64,000 nt of DNA from Sphingomonas sp. JC676 (GTDB taxonomy: Bacteria > Pseudomonadota > Alphaproteobacteria > Sphingomonadales > Sphingomonadaceae): contig NZ_JACTGR010000001.1 in NCBI RefSeq assembly GCF_014489075.1, positions 1,116,001 to 1,180,000 on the forward strand. The letters run 5' to 3'. Both the position numbers and the translations under genes were made by a program. Below are positions 42,830 to 51,494 of this stretch, in pieces; the stretch's first letter is position 1, and each line of letters starts with the position of its first letter. Below the pieces are notes generated by a model. That model did no database searches. It was not told where the DNA came from and saw nothing but the letters and a program-made list of their open reading frames with translations.

Positions 42830-44248
42830 TCATAGTCGAAAGATGGCCTTGATACGCTCGAACAACTTCCCGCTCGTATCAAGCGGATGCGCGATGCGGG
42901 CAGCCTCGTCGCGATCGAGGCGCGCAAGTCCACGCTGAACCGATCGCCCCAGCATCTCGGCCAGACCAGGAGTCTCGGCGATCAACTTCTCCAGCGCCGC
43001 GCCCGGCAGTTCCAGAACTTCGCTGTCCGCCACCGCCGTCGCCGTTACACGTCGCGGTTCGCCCGTCAGGACGCTGACCTCCCCCAGATATTCGCCGGGG
43101 CCGACCCGACCGATCGACTCGGATTGATCCTCGAACCGATTTCGCGAGATTTCGAGGACGCCCGCCTTCACGATGAAGAACGACAAACCACTGCTACCCT
43201 GCTCGAACAGTTGCTCCCCTGCCCCGACCCTGCGGCTAGCCAGGCTGACGGCAAGATTTTCGATCTGCGTTGCATCCAGACCCTCGAACAGGGCGAGCTC
43301 GCGCAACAACGACGCATGCGAAAGCGGCTCGCCCGTCACCGCTCCGGCATGGTGCAGCAAACGATGTGCTTGCCGCAGCAATTGACTCTTCGTCGCCGCG
43401 AGGCCCTTCGTGCCCGGCGCCACAAAACCAATCGTATAGGTGCAGCTGCGCAGCCCGAGGCGAGTCAGATAGACCCACGGAGCGGGGTCCGACAGGATGC
43501 CGGGACAGAGAAGAAGTGCCTGTCGCATGAGCTCGATCAGCCTGTCCGGCGGGAATGGCGATGCAACGGTGATTTCCACCGAGGCCGTGCGTCGCTCGGT
43601 GGGCACGCTCCGGTTGATGATCTGCGCCTTGGCTGCGACGCTGTTGGGAATCGTCGCAAGATCATTGTCGTCCGTTTGAATGCGAATGGCGCGCCAATTC
43701 ATCTGGACGACGACGCCCTCGATATGATCGCCAAGCGAGACGCGATCTCCCACATGGAAGGGCTGTTCAACGCCGACGGCTATACCCGAAAACACATCGG
43801 CGAGAGTATTCTGGAGAGCGAGACCCAGCACGATGGCGATGACGCCCGAAGTCGCGAGAAGGCCGTTTACCGGGAGATCCAGAACCGAGTTCAGGACGAT
43901 CAGAACCACCGTGAGGTAGATTGCGGCGGCCAGCAGGTCGGAGAATAGCCGCGCTTGCCGCGCGCGGCTGTCCCGCGCCTTGAGCAGGGCGAGCGCGGTA
44001 ACGACCACCCGCGCACCGATCAACCACCACAGGACAGCGAGCGCACGCAGCCAGGCGGCCTCGTTGCCGGAAGGTAACTCTGCTGTCCGTGGTAGCGGAG
44101 AAATACCCTGCCACAGAAGCTCGGCGCCGACTGCGACAAGCAGCAGGATCTCCACCGCCAGCCTGACCGGCGCCGAGCGCGAACGCACGATCAGGAGGCT
44201 CGCACTCGTTGCTGCCAGGAGCGGCAGGGTGACCACATAAAAGTTCAT
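42830..44248 (-). CDS. MscS-type channel with cyclic-nucleotide-binding domain
   Basis: A 472-residue inner-membrane protein. Four hydrophobic segments come first (VVTLPLLAATSASLLIV, EILLLVAVGAELLW, ALAVLWWLIGARVVVTALALL, LLAAAIYLTVVLIVLNSVL). Then the pore helix and MscS core (LLATSGVIAIVLGLALQNTLADVFSGIAVGVEQPFHVGDRV). The C-terminus is a cNMP-binding domain (ELALFEGLDATQIENLAVSL, GEQLFEQGSSGLSFFIVKAGVLEI, RVGPGEYLGEVSVLTGEPRRVTA). This is the bCNG channel architecture, possibly gated by cAMP. It lies just outside attR. Confidence 0.9.
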   Translation of the reverse strand: MNFYVVTLPLLAATSASLLIVRSRSAPVRLAVEILLLVAVGAELLWQGISPLPRTAELPSGNEAAWLRALAVLWWLIGARVVVTALALLKARDSRARQARLFSDLLAAAIYLTVVLIVLNSVLDLPVNGLLATSGVIAIVLGLALQNTLADVFSGIAVGVEQPFHVGDRVSLGDHIEGVVVQMNWRAIRIQTDDNDLATIPNSVAAKAQIINRSVPTERRTASVEITVASPFPPDRLIELMRQALLLCPGILSDPAPWVYLTRLGLRSCTYTIGFVAPGTKGLAATKSQLLRQAHRLLHHAGAVTGEPLSHASLLRELALFEGLDATQIENLAVSLASRRVGAGEQLFEQGSSGLSFFIVKAGVLEISRNRFEDQSESIGRVGPGEYLGEVSVLTGEPRRVTATAVADSEVLELPGAALEKLIAETPGLAEMLGRSVQRGLARLDRDEAARIAHPLDTSGKLFERIKAIFRL

Positions 44249-44720
44249 GGCATTTTCCACCGGTCATGTCGGGCTGGCAAAGCTGCATCGGGTTTGGATA
44301 CGCCGTCATCCCAAGACCGAATTTCTCCCGCTCGATCCCCTTGTGAGATTGATTGCCTTGGGATTGGTCCGACACGCAATCACCAGGCAGCCGCTCGAAT
44401 AATACCAAAGGAGAGGATTGGCCAATGACGACTGGCCGGACGAGGAAAGGGGAACGCTGGCACCCTTTGACATCAGCCTGCTCCTAAACCGACACAGGAT
44501 GGGAAGATCGGCAGCAGCTAGGCCGCCCCGGACACGAATTGATTGCAGGGACGTGCGACGACTTGGCGCAAACTGACCAGAGTGTGCGACGCTTGCCGCT
44601 AGCCGGACGCCTGCCGTCCCCCCCACTTCCGTGAGCGTTGGGGATACGGACCTCTCAGGCACGGAGAAACATCACGTCCTGCACTTGAACCAATCCCCCG
44701 CTCAAGCGCACTAACGGGTC
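44249..44720. other. intergenic region between the MscS channel and the sigma operon
   Basis: 472 bases with no supported gene. A 15-codon ATG frame at 44424 with AAAGGAG upstream is too short to call. It must hold the promoters of two divergent units. I see no clear repeat or terminator. Confidence 0.5.
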
Positions 44721-45341
44721 ATGCGGGGTGGACAAGGCACGTTGGAAGGACGGCGCACGACGGAAGATGAAGCAAGGGTGGCTGCCCGCGGCGGCCACGA
44801 TGAGGAACTGCAACTTATCGCCCGGGTGGCCGAGCGCGATCTGGAGGCGTTCGAGCAACTCTATCGCATCTATCATCGCCGCTTGTCGCGCTTCCTGTTC
44901 AATCTCCTGCGCCGGCCGTCGGTGATCGAGGAGGTGCTGAACGACACGATGATGGTGGTATGGGAGGGCGCCGGGAGCTTTAACGGAGCGAGCAAGCTTT
45001 CGACCTGGATCTTCACGATTGCCTATCGAAAGGCGGCCAAGGCGCTGCGCCGGCAAGATGAACCGATGGAGGACGACCGCAGCGAGAATATCGCTTCGCT
45101 GGAGGCCGGCCCCGACGAGGAATTGGCGCAGGAACGTCGCCAGGCGCTGCTCGCCGAAGCAGTGGCGACGCTGTCTCCGGACCACCGTGCCGTGGTCGAT
45201 CTGACCTATTACCACGAGATGGGATATCGTGAGATCGCGGGGATCATGGATTGTCCGGTGGATACGGTGAAGACTCGCATGTTTCATGCGCGGCGCCATC
45301 TTCGGCGCAAGCTGGGCGGTGGCCTGGCGGATTGGATATAG
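44721..45341 (+). CDS. ECF-type RNA polymerase sigma factor
   Basis: A 206-residue sigma factor. Region 2 reads DLEAFEQLYRIYHRRLSRFLFNLLRRPSVIEEVLNDTMMVVWEGAGSFNGASKLSTWIFTIAYRKAAKAL; region 4 reads ALLAEAVATLSPDHRAVVDLTYYHEMGYREIAGIMDCPVDTVKTRMFHARRHLRRKL. It is followed after 11 bases by a zinc-finger anti-sigma gene. The N-terminal 20 residues are unlike the family, so a later start is possible. Its regulon may include its own operon (protease and porin-like genes). Confidence 0.9.
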   Translation: MRGGQGTLEGRRTTEDEARVAARGGHDEELQLIARVAERDLEAFEQLYRIYHRRLSRFLFNLLRRPSVIEEVLNDTMMVVWEGAGSFNGASKLSTWIFTIAYRKAAKALRRQDEPMEDDRSENIASLEAGPDEELAQERRQALLAEAVATLSPDHRAVVDLTYYHEMGYREIAGIMDCPVDTVKTRMFHARRHLRRKLGGGLADWI

Positions 45342-45352
45342 GATCGATCGCT

Positions 45353-45997
45353 GTGAGCAATGTCATCAAACTCCATGGCGATCCGCACGAGCAGACGCAG
45401 ACGCTGCTTCCCTGGTACGTCAACGGTACGCTCGACACGGCCGAGGCGGCGATGGTCGAGGCGCATCTGGTCGAGTGTGCGGAATGCCGGGGCGAACTGC
45501 AATTCGAGAGCGTGATGGGTCGACAGGTCGGAGGACTTTCGATGGACGTCGAACAAGGATGGGCTGCGATGCGGCGACGCCTGGAAGCGGCCGTGGAGGA
45601 AGCCCCGATGCCGACGACGGCACGCGTCATTCCCTTCCTGCGCCGTCCTGTCGCCATGGGCTGGGCGATCGCCGGGCAGGCGGCCGCCGCGGCGCTCGTG
45701 CTCGTCGCGTTCGGTTCGCTTCGGGACGCGCCAAGCGTGGCCGAGTATCATGCCCTCGGCTCGGCCGGCGCCGCGCAGACCGGCAACCTGGTCGTTCTCT
45801 TCCGCCCCGAAACCGCCGAACGCGATATCCGCACGCTGCTGGACGGCGCACAGGCCCGCGTAGTGGAAGGGCCGCTAACGACCGGCGCATGGGTGTTGCG
45901 GGTCGACGGAGCGCGGCGCGACGCTGCGGTGGCACAGCTCCGCGCCTCACCGCGCATCGCCCTTGCCGAGCCGCTGGACGGCAATAGCAAGCCGTGA
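45353..45997 (+). CDS. zinc-finger anti-sigma factor
   Basis: A 214-residue protein from GTG at 45353. The N-terminus has the ZAS motif H-x3-C-x2-C (AHLVECAECRGEL), which clamps ECF sigma factors. A single membrane segment follows (MGWAIAGQAAAAALVLVAFGSL), then a periplasmic part of about 90 residues (GNLVVLFRPETAERDIRTLLDGAQARVVEGP). It would hold the sigma factor at the membrane until a signal arrives. Its stop overlaps the S8 protease start by four bases. Confidence 0.88.
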   Translation: MSNVIKLHGDPHEQTQTLLPWYVNGTLDTAEAAMVEAHLVECAECRGELQFESVMGRQVGGLSMDVEQGWAAMRRRLEAAVEEAPMPTTARVIPFLRRPVAMGWAIAGQAAAAALVLVAFGSLRDAPSVAEYHALGSAGAAQTGNLVVLFRPETAERDIRTLLDGAQARVVEGPLTTGAWVLRVDGARRDAAVAQLRASPRIALAEPLDGNSKP

Positions 45998-47259
45998 AAC
46001 GCCTTATCGCCCTGCTCGGAATTATCCTCGCACTATGTGCTCCGGCAGCCTTACCGACGCTGGGTAGCGCTCGTGCGCAAGAAGCGGAAATTCAGCAGCA
46101 GGCGACGAACCGGCAAATTCTTGTCATGCTGCGGCTGCCGGCGCCCCATTTCCGCCCGAACAAAAGCTATTCCGGTGCCTATGGCGACAAGGCTTCGGCA
46201 AGCGCGCGGCGCCGCATCGCAGAGGCGATCGCGCGCCGCAACGGCCTGGCGATCGACGACAGCTGGCCGATGCCGCTGCTCGGTGTCGATTGTTTCGTGA
46301 TGCGCGTGCCGGAAAGCGGCACCGTCGATGCCATGGTGACACGCCTTACCGGCGATCCGCGGATACTCTGGGCCCAACCGATGCAACTCTATCGTGCACT
46401 GGGTAGCACGCAGACTCAAGGCGATCCGCTCTATCCCGTGCAACCCGCCGCCGGTGCCTGGCGGCTCGCCGACCTCCACCGCGTTGCGACCGGGCGCGGA
46501 ATCACCGTCGCGGTGATCGACAGCGAGGTCGAGACGAAGCATCCCGATCTGATCGGCCAGTTCGCAGCGAACCGCGATTTCGTCGTCGGCCATCCGGACA
46601 CCGCCGAGCAGCATGGCACGGGCGTCGCCGGCGTAATCGGTGCGAAGTCCGATAATGGGGTGGGCATTGCCGGGGTGGCGCCGGGCGCGCGAATGCTCGC
46701 GCTCCGGGCCTGCTGGCAAACCGGACCATCGGCACCGCCGCGGACGGTCTGCGACACGTTGAGCTTGGCGAAGGCTCTGCATTTCGCGATCGATAGCGAC
46801 GCCCAGGTGATCAATCTCAGCCTGAGCGGTCCATTCGACCCGTTGCTCGCGCGGTTGGTCTCGATCGCATTGTCGCGCCACGTTTCTGTCGTAGCAGCTT
46901 ATGATCCAAGCCTGCCCAAGGGAGGATTTCCCGCTTCCGAGGCAGGCGTGGTGGCGGTTGCAGATCAGGCTTTGCCGTCGCGGCCCGTCACAGTGTACGG
47001 TGCCCCGGGCCGCGACGTGCCGACAACACAGCCCGGGGGCAAATGGTATTTCGTGAACGGCAGTTCCTACGCGGTCGCCCATGTGAGCGGGTTGCTCGCT
47101 TTGACCCGCGAAGAGCGCAGGACAGCTTCCCCTCGCGTCGCGACGACGCTCGGTGCGCGAGGGGCGATTGATGCCTGCGCGACCCTTTTACCGATATCGG
47201 CGACCTGCAATTGCAGTTGCGCTATCCAGCGCGCCGTCGCCGGAGCCAAGCCCCGTTAG
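45994..47259 (+). CDS. exported S8-family serine protease
   Basis: A 421-residue subtilase from GTG at 45994 (overlapping the anti-sigma stop). A signal peptide (LIALLGIILALCAPAALPTLGSARA) and a propeptide-like segment precede the catalytic domain: Asp in VAVIDSEVETKHPDL, His in AEQHGTGVAGVIGA, Ser in FVNGSSYAVAHVSGLLAL. The Ser motif is GSSYAVAH rather than the usual GTSMAAPH. The C-terminus is Cys-rich (ISATCNCSCAIQ). Being in the sigma/anti-sigma operon, it may act in the same stress pathway. Confidence 0.88.
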   Translation: MKRLIALLGIILALCAPAALPTLGSARAQEAEIQQQATNRQILVMLRLPAPHFRPNKSYSGAYGDKASASARRRIAEAIARRNGLAIDDSWPMPLLGVDCFVMRVPESGTVDAMVTRLTGDPRILWAQPMQLYRALGSTQTQGDPLYPVQPAAGAWRLADLHRVATGRGITVAVIDSEVETKHPDLIGQFAANRDFVVGHPDTAEQHGTGVAGVIGAKSDNGVGIAGVAPGARMLALRACWQTGPSAPPRTVCDTLSLAKALHFAIDSDAQVINLSLSGPFDPLLARLVSIALSRHVSVVAAYDPSLPKGGFPASEAGVVAVADQALPSRPVTVYGAPGRDVPTTQPGGKWYFVNGSSYAVAHVSGLLALTREERRTASPRVATTLGARGAIDACATLLPISATCNCSCAIQRAVAGAKPR

Positions 47260-47971
47260 GCAATTCCTCCGCGTTCTTTGTCATGTCGCGCTACCAATCG
47301 CGATCGTCGGCACAAGCCAGATCGCGCCAGCGGAAGCCCAGATACTCGGCAGCATCAGCGTAGAAAGCGACGCGCGGTTCAGGGGATATTCGCTAGGCAG
47401 CGGAGATCCTGCGGCGACGCTCGACCTTGGTTACGATCATGAATCGGGCCTTTATCTGAATGGTTCGGCGACCGTCGGCGTCGATCAGTCCGATCCGGCT
47501 CTGCTCACTTATCAGCTCAACGCAGGATATGCGGCACGGATCAGCCCAACCGTGTCGATCGACGCCGGTGCGGTCCGGAGCTGGTATACGCGCCATTCCA
47601 GTGGCGCCGGCGACACACACTATACCGAGCTCTATCTCGGCGTGACGGCACACGGGATATCCTCGCACGTCTATTATTCGCCCGACTATCTTCGGCCCGG
47701 GATCGAGACGCTCTACGCCGAGGTCGAAAGCACGATCAATCTTGCGCCCGAATGGCGGCTCACCGGTCATGCGGGCCTCCTGACCCACCTCAGCGATCCA
47801 CCCCGCTATGCGCGCCGCGAACATTACGACTGGCGCGCCACGCTGGGTCGCGATCTCGGCAAGCTCGAGCTGCATGCCAGCCTCTCCGGAGCCGGGCCGG
47901 GGAGCGATTACTATTCCGGCCGCCGCCACAGCGCCACGGCCGTGACATTCGGAGCCTCGCTTCCCTTCTGA
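47171..47971 (+). CDS. TorF-like putative porin
   Basis: A 266-residue protein in another frame, overlapping the end of the protease by 89 bases. After a long N-terminus with a hydrophobic export segment (VLCHVALPIAIVGTSQIAPAEAQ) come GSISVESDARFRGYSLGSGDPAATLDLGYDHESGLYLNGSATVG, the pattern of the TorF/Gcw_chp porin family, and a barrel ending in FGASLPF. ATG at 47171 is the only good start; the following Val codon before the export segment is GTT. It is probably in the sigma-factor operon. Confidence 0.75.
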   Translation: MPARPFYRYRRPAIAVALSSAPSPEPSPVRQFLRVLCHVALPIAIVGTSQIAPAEAQILGSISVESDARFRGYSLGSGDPAATLDLGYDHESGLYLNGSATVGVDQSDPALLTYQLNAGYAARISPTVSIDAGAVRSWYTRHSSGAGDTHYTELYLGVTAHGISSHVYYSPDYLRPGIETLYAEVESTINLAPEWRLTGHAGLLTHLSDPPRYARREHYDWRATLGRDLGKLELHASLSGAGPGSDYYSGRRHSATAVTFGASLPF

Positions 47972-48007
47972 TCGCCAGCTTTTGGACCGATGGCCCGGGC
48001 GCTCGAT

Positions 48008-48844
48008 CTAGAGCCCAGCCCGCGCCAGCAGCGCACGCGCCTGCTGCAGATGCGGCCGATCGACCATCTTGCCGTCGAGCTTGAGAGCGCCCGTGCCGGG
48101 ATTGGCGGCAAACGCCTGCACCACGGCGCGAGCATGCGCGATCTGCACCTCGTCCGGAGTGAAGCCGGCATTGATCGTGGCGACCTGCGCCGGATGGATC
48201 GCCATCATGCCGGTGAACCCGTCGCGCTGCCCGCGTGCGACATAGGCGGCGAGACCTTCGGTGTCAGCGATATCGGGATAGACCGTCTCTATCGCCGCAA
48301 CCCCCGCCGCATGTGCGCCGAAAAGGGTGAGCGCGCGGACCATCTCATAGGGTGCGGTGTAGCTGCCGTCGGCATTGCGCGAGGAGGCCGCACCGATCGC
48401 GGCGGGCAGATCCTCCGCCCCCCAGGTCACGCCCGCGAGATGTGCGGCCGCTTCAGCATAGGTGCCGAGCTGGAATATCGCCGCCGGCGTCTCGCTGGCG
48501 ATCGGCAGTATCACCGGGCAATCCGGTCCGGCCAACTCGACGAGCCGGCGGACCGAGGCTGCGCCTTCAGCCTTGGGCAGCACAAGCCCGTCGGGCCGTG
48601 CGCTCAAAACCGCGTCCAGATCGGCGCGGGCATGTTCGCTGTCGAGCGGATTGATGCGAACAAAGCACGGCACCTGCCGGTCGCCCGAAAGCCATGCCGC
48701 GATCGCCGCACGCGCATCGGGCTTCTTCTCGGCAGCCACCGAATCCTCGAGATCGAGGATCAGCGCGTCGGCGCCGCTCGCTACGGCCTTGGCGAAACGC
48801 TCCGGTCGGTCGCCGGGGACGAAGAGCAGGGATCTCAGCTTCAC
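48008..48844 (-). CDS. HpcH/HpaI aldolase/citrate lyase family protein
   Basis: A 278-residue CitE-like lyase. Family signs are KLRSLLFVPGDRPERFAKAVASGADALILDLEDSVA, PCFVRINPLDSEHARADL, GLVLPKAEGAASVRRL, PIASETPAAIF and TWGAEDLPAAIGA. It probably cleaves or forms a short acyl-CoA ester such as malyl- or citramalyl-CoA. GTG at 48844 is chosen for GGAG seven bases upstream. It diverges from a thiolase gene, consistent with acyl-CoA metabolism. Confidence 0.88.
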   Translation of the reverse strand: MKLRSLLFVPGDRPERFAKAVASGADALILDLEDSVAAEKKPDARAAIAAWLSGDRQVPCFVRINPLDSEHARADLDAVLSARPDGLVLPKAEGAASVRRLVELAGPDCPVILPIASETPAAIFQLGTYAEAAAHLAGVTWGAEDLPAAIGAASSRNADGSYTAPYEMVRALTLFGAHAAGVAAIETVYPDIADTEGLAAYVARGQRDGFTGMMAIHPAQVATINAGFTPDEVQIAHARAVVQAFAANPGTGALKLDGKMVDRPHLQQARALLARAGL

Positions 48845-48975
48845 GACTGACTCCGAGACGAGACGATCCTGCCGCCATCGCATCGCCGGGCATTGCTGGC
48901 AACCGAGCATGTGGCACACTTGCAGAGCGCGCTGGTGCCGATCATGACCGGCACCATGAAAACGGGAGAGTGACA

Positions 48976-50187
48976 GTGCGCGAAGTGGTGATCTGCGAGC
49001 CTCTGCGGACCCCGGTGGGTCGCTTCGGCGGAGTCTTCAAATCGCTCCACGCACACGAGTTGGGTGCGTCGGTGATCCGCGGCCTGCTCGCGAAGACCCG
49101 CCTTCCGGTCGATCAGGTCGACGATGTGCTGTTCGCGCAATGCTACCCCTCGATGGACGCACCCGCGCTGGGCCGCGTCATCGGGCTCGATGCCGGGCTG
49201 CCCGTCGAGGCCGGGGGCTTGCAGATCGACCGGCGATGCGGATCGGGACTGCAGGCGCTGATCTATGGCGTGATGCAGGTGGCGACCGGCGGGTCCGACC
49301 TCGTCCTTGCCGGCGGCGCCGAATCGATGAGCAATGCGCCCTTCTATTCCACCAAGATGCGCTGGGGGGCGCCACCCGCGGGCATGAACTTCGACGACGC
49401 GCTGACGCGCGGCCGCGTGACCGCAGGCGGCTGCAACTTCCCGGTCCCAGGCGGGATGATCGAGACCGCCGAGAATCTGCGCCGCGACTATGCCGTGCCG
49501 CGCGAGGAGCAGGATGCATTCGCCGCGGAGTCCCACCGCCGCGCGGTCGCCGCCCAGGACGCCGGCATCTTCGCCGAGGAAATCGTGCCAATCGACGTGA
49601 GGTCGAAACGGGCGACGGTGACGATCGACTCCGACGAGCATCCGCGCCGCGGGGTCACGGCGGAAGCACTTGCGTCGCTCAAGCCGCTCGTTGCCAATGA
49701 TCCAGGATCCACCGTCACCGCGGGCAATGCCAGTGGGCAGAATGACGGCGCCTCGGTTGCGATCGTCACCACCGTCGAGAAGGCGGCCAAGCTGGGCCTT
49801 AAGCCGTTCGCGCGGTTGGTGAGTTGGGCCATCGCAGGCGTACCGCCACGGACTATGGGCATCGGCCCGGTTCCTTCGGTCGCGAAAGCGCTCGATCGCG
49901 CCGGCCTCCGTCTCGGCGACATCGACCTGATCGAGCTCAACGAGGCGTTCGCCGCGCAGGTGCTCGCCTGCACACGTGAATGGAAATTTACCGCATCCGA
50001 TTTCGAGCGAATGAACGTGCACGGTTCAGGCATTTCGCTGGGTCACCCGGTAGGCGCCACCGGCGGGCGCATCCTCGCGACGTTGCTGCGCGAGATGGAC
50101 CGACGCGGCGCGCAATATGGGCTGGAGACGATGTGCATCGGCGGCGGCCAGGGGCTCGCCGCGGTGTTCGAGCGACACGGGGCGTAA
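48976..50187 (+). CDS. acetyl-CoA C-acetyltransferase (thiolase)
   Basis: A 403-residue thiolase. The acylated Cys is in QIDRRCGSGLQALIYG, the Asn-His segment in IELNEAFAAQVLA and HGSGISLGHPVGATGGRI, and the second Cys in ETMCIGGGQGLAAVF. It either condenses two acetyl-CoA or cleaves a beta-ketoacyl-CoA. GTG at 48976 follows GGGAGAG. The first 25 codons match thiolase N-termini (REVVICEPLRTPVGRFGG). Partner on the other strand is the CitE-like lyase. Confidence 0.92.
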   Translation: MREVVICEPLRTPVGRFGGVFKSLHAHELGASVIRGLLAKTRLPVDQVDDVLFAQCYPSMDAPALGRVIGLDAGLPVEAGGLQIDRRCGSGLQALIYGVMQVATGGSDLVLAGGAESMSNAPFYSTKMRWGAPPAGMNFDDALTRGRVTAGGCNFPVPGGMIETAENLRRDYAVPREEQDAFAAESHRRAVAAQDAGIFAEEIVPIDVRSKRATVTIDSDEHPRRGVTAEALASLKPLVANDPGSTVTAGNASGQNDGASVAIVTTVEKAAKLGLKPFARLVSWAIAGVPPRTMGIGPVPSVAKALDRAGLRLGDIDLIELNEAFAAQVLACTREWKFTASDFERMNVHGSGISLGHPVGATGGRILATLLREMDRRGAQYGLETMCIGGGQGLAAVFERHGA

Positions 50188-50249
50188 GGCGCGGCTTCGC
50201 ATTTAGCTGTTGCCGGTTGGTTCGTCCCTGTGTCAGCACGCGCGCAGCG

Positions 50250-51341
50250 ATGACATCCATGTCCAAGACGCCCAGGAACGGCAGCGCAGGACGGCCCATG
50301 GCCAAGGCGCCGACGATCGACGATGTTGCCGCCCTGGCAGGTGTCGGGCGCGCGACGGTTTCGCGCGCGCTCAACGATCAGGCCAATGTCAGCGCCAAGA
50401 TGCGCGCGCGTGTGATGGCGGCGGTCGAGACGCTCGACTATCGCGTGAACCCCCAGGCGCGCAGCCTGGCGAGCAGGAGCAGCAATGCGCTGGCGCTGAT
50501 CAATTGCGCCGCGCTCGATGCCGAGCCCAATTCCTATTATTTCGCCGCGCTCGAGTTGGGCGGGCTTCGCGCAGCGGCGATCGCCGGCTTCGAACTCTCG
50601 ACGTTCAACATCGACGTCAACGACCCGCGCCGCACCGAAAAGGTGATCGAGCTGTTCGAATCCGGCCGCAGCGCGGGCCTGATCCTGGCCCCTCCTTTGT
50701 CCGACGATGTGCGGCTCGCCGCTAGGCTGATCGAGCATGGTTGTCCGGCAATCTGCGTCTCCCCCAGTGCGGAGATGCGCGCCATTCTCCCCGGCGTCGG
50801 CTTCGACGAGGAAGCTGCGGGGCGAGAAATCGCGCAGCATGTCGTCTCGCACGGTCATCGCCGCTTCGGCTATCTGCTCGGGATCGAGGGACATCTTTCC
50901 GCGGAGAAGCGCTTCGCCGGATTCCTGCAGGCGCTGGACGATGCGGGTCTCGGATCCGATGCGGTCGTCACGCTGCGCGGAGACTTCAGCTTCCGCTCGG
51001 GCGTCGAGCTTGCCCAGCAATTGTTCGATGCGAAACCAGGTCCAACCGCGATTGTTTGCGCGAACGACGATATGGCGGTGGGCGCGATGTTCACCGCGCA
51101 CCGAATGAACCTTGCCATCCCGGGCGATGTATCGATCGTCGGCTTCGACGATGCGCCGATCTCCGGGCACATCTGGCCGCCGCTAACCACCGTGCATCAG
51201 CCGATCCGCCGCATTGCCGCGCGGGCAGTGGAGCGGCTTGTCGAGACGTTGCTGCGCGGGCCCACGGGCGAGACGACACGATTCGACGAGATCGATTACC
51301 ACTTGGTGTTGCGCGAATCGGTCTCGCCGCCAAGCGCCTGA
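50250..51341 (+). CDS. LacI-family transcriptional regulator
   Basis: A 363-residue repressor. The helix-turn-helix is PTIDDVAALAGVGRATVSRALNDQANVSAKMRARVMAAVETLDYRVNPQARSLAS, including the hinge helix; the rest is a periplasmic-binding-protein-like sugar domain (IVCANDDMAVGAMFTA, DVSIVGFDDAPISGHIWPPLTTVHQPIRRIA). Starts at 50250, 50259 or 50298 are possible. A perfect LacI-type operator sits 67 bases after its stop in front of a TonB receptor, the likely target. Confidence 0.93.
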   Translation: MTSMSKTPRNGSAGRPMAKAPTIDDVAALAGVGRATVSRALNDQANVSAKMRARVMAAVETLDYRVNPQARSLASRSSNALALINCAALDAEPNSYYFAALELGGLRAAAIAGFELSTFNIDVNDPRRTEKVIELFESGRSAGLILAPPLSDDVRLAARLIEHGCPAICVSPSAEMRAILPGVGFDEEAAGREIAQHVVSHGHRRFGYLLGIEGHLSAEKRFAGFLQALDDAGLGSDAVVTLRGDFSFRSGVELAQQLFDAKPGPTAIVCANDDMAVGAMFTAHRMNLAIPGDVSIVGFDDAPISGHIWPPLTTVHQPIRRIAARAVERLVETLLRGPTGETTRFDEIDYHLVLRESVSPPSA

Positions 51342-51375
51342 AGCGGCGCGAATTCCTGCTGATTGGCGAAATCGT

Positions 51376-51421
51376 TTGACAATCCAGCGCCATGCCCCGT
51401 AGCAAATTGGAAGCGCTTCCA
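51376..51421 (+). promoter_or_regulatory. promoter with LacI-type operator before the TonB receptor
   Basis: TTGACA at 51376-51381 is followed after 18 bases by TAGCAA, a plausible -35/-10 pair. TGGAAGCGCTTCCA at 51408-51421 is a perfect 14-base palindrome with the central CG step typical of LacI/GalR operators, lying at the start-site region so a bound repressor would block transcription. The regulator gene is directly upstream and the receptor ATG is at 51495. Confidence 0.8.
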
Positions 51422-51494
51422 GTCTAAACGAGGGCGCCAATAACAACGCAGAACGCTCTCCTATGAAGGACGGCGCGATAAATGGGGAGGAATT

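Noticed and set aside
44424..44471. A 15-codon ATG frame with AAAGGAG upstream
   Set aside because: Too short, with no sign of conservation or of a leader-peptide attenuator structure.
47186..47200. ACCGATATCGG inside the S8 protease/porin overlap
   Set aside because: It resembles the island operators but is a single partial copy inside coding sequence, 9 kb away outside the island; chance is likelier.
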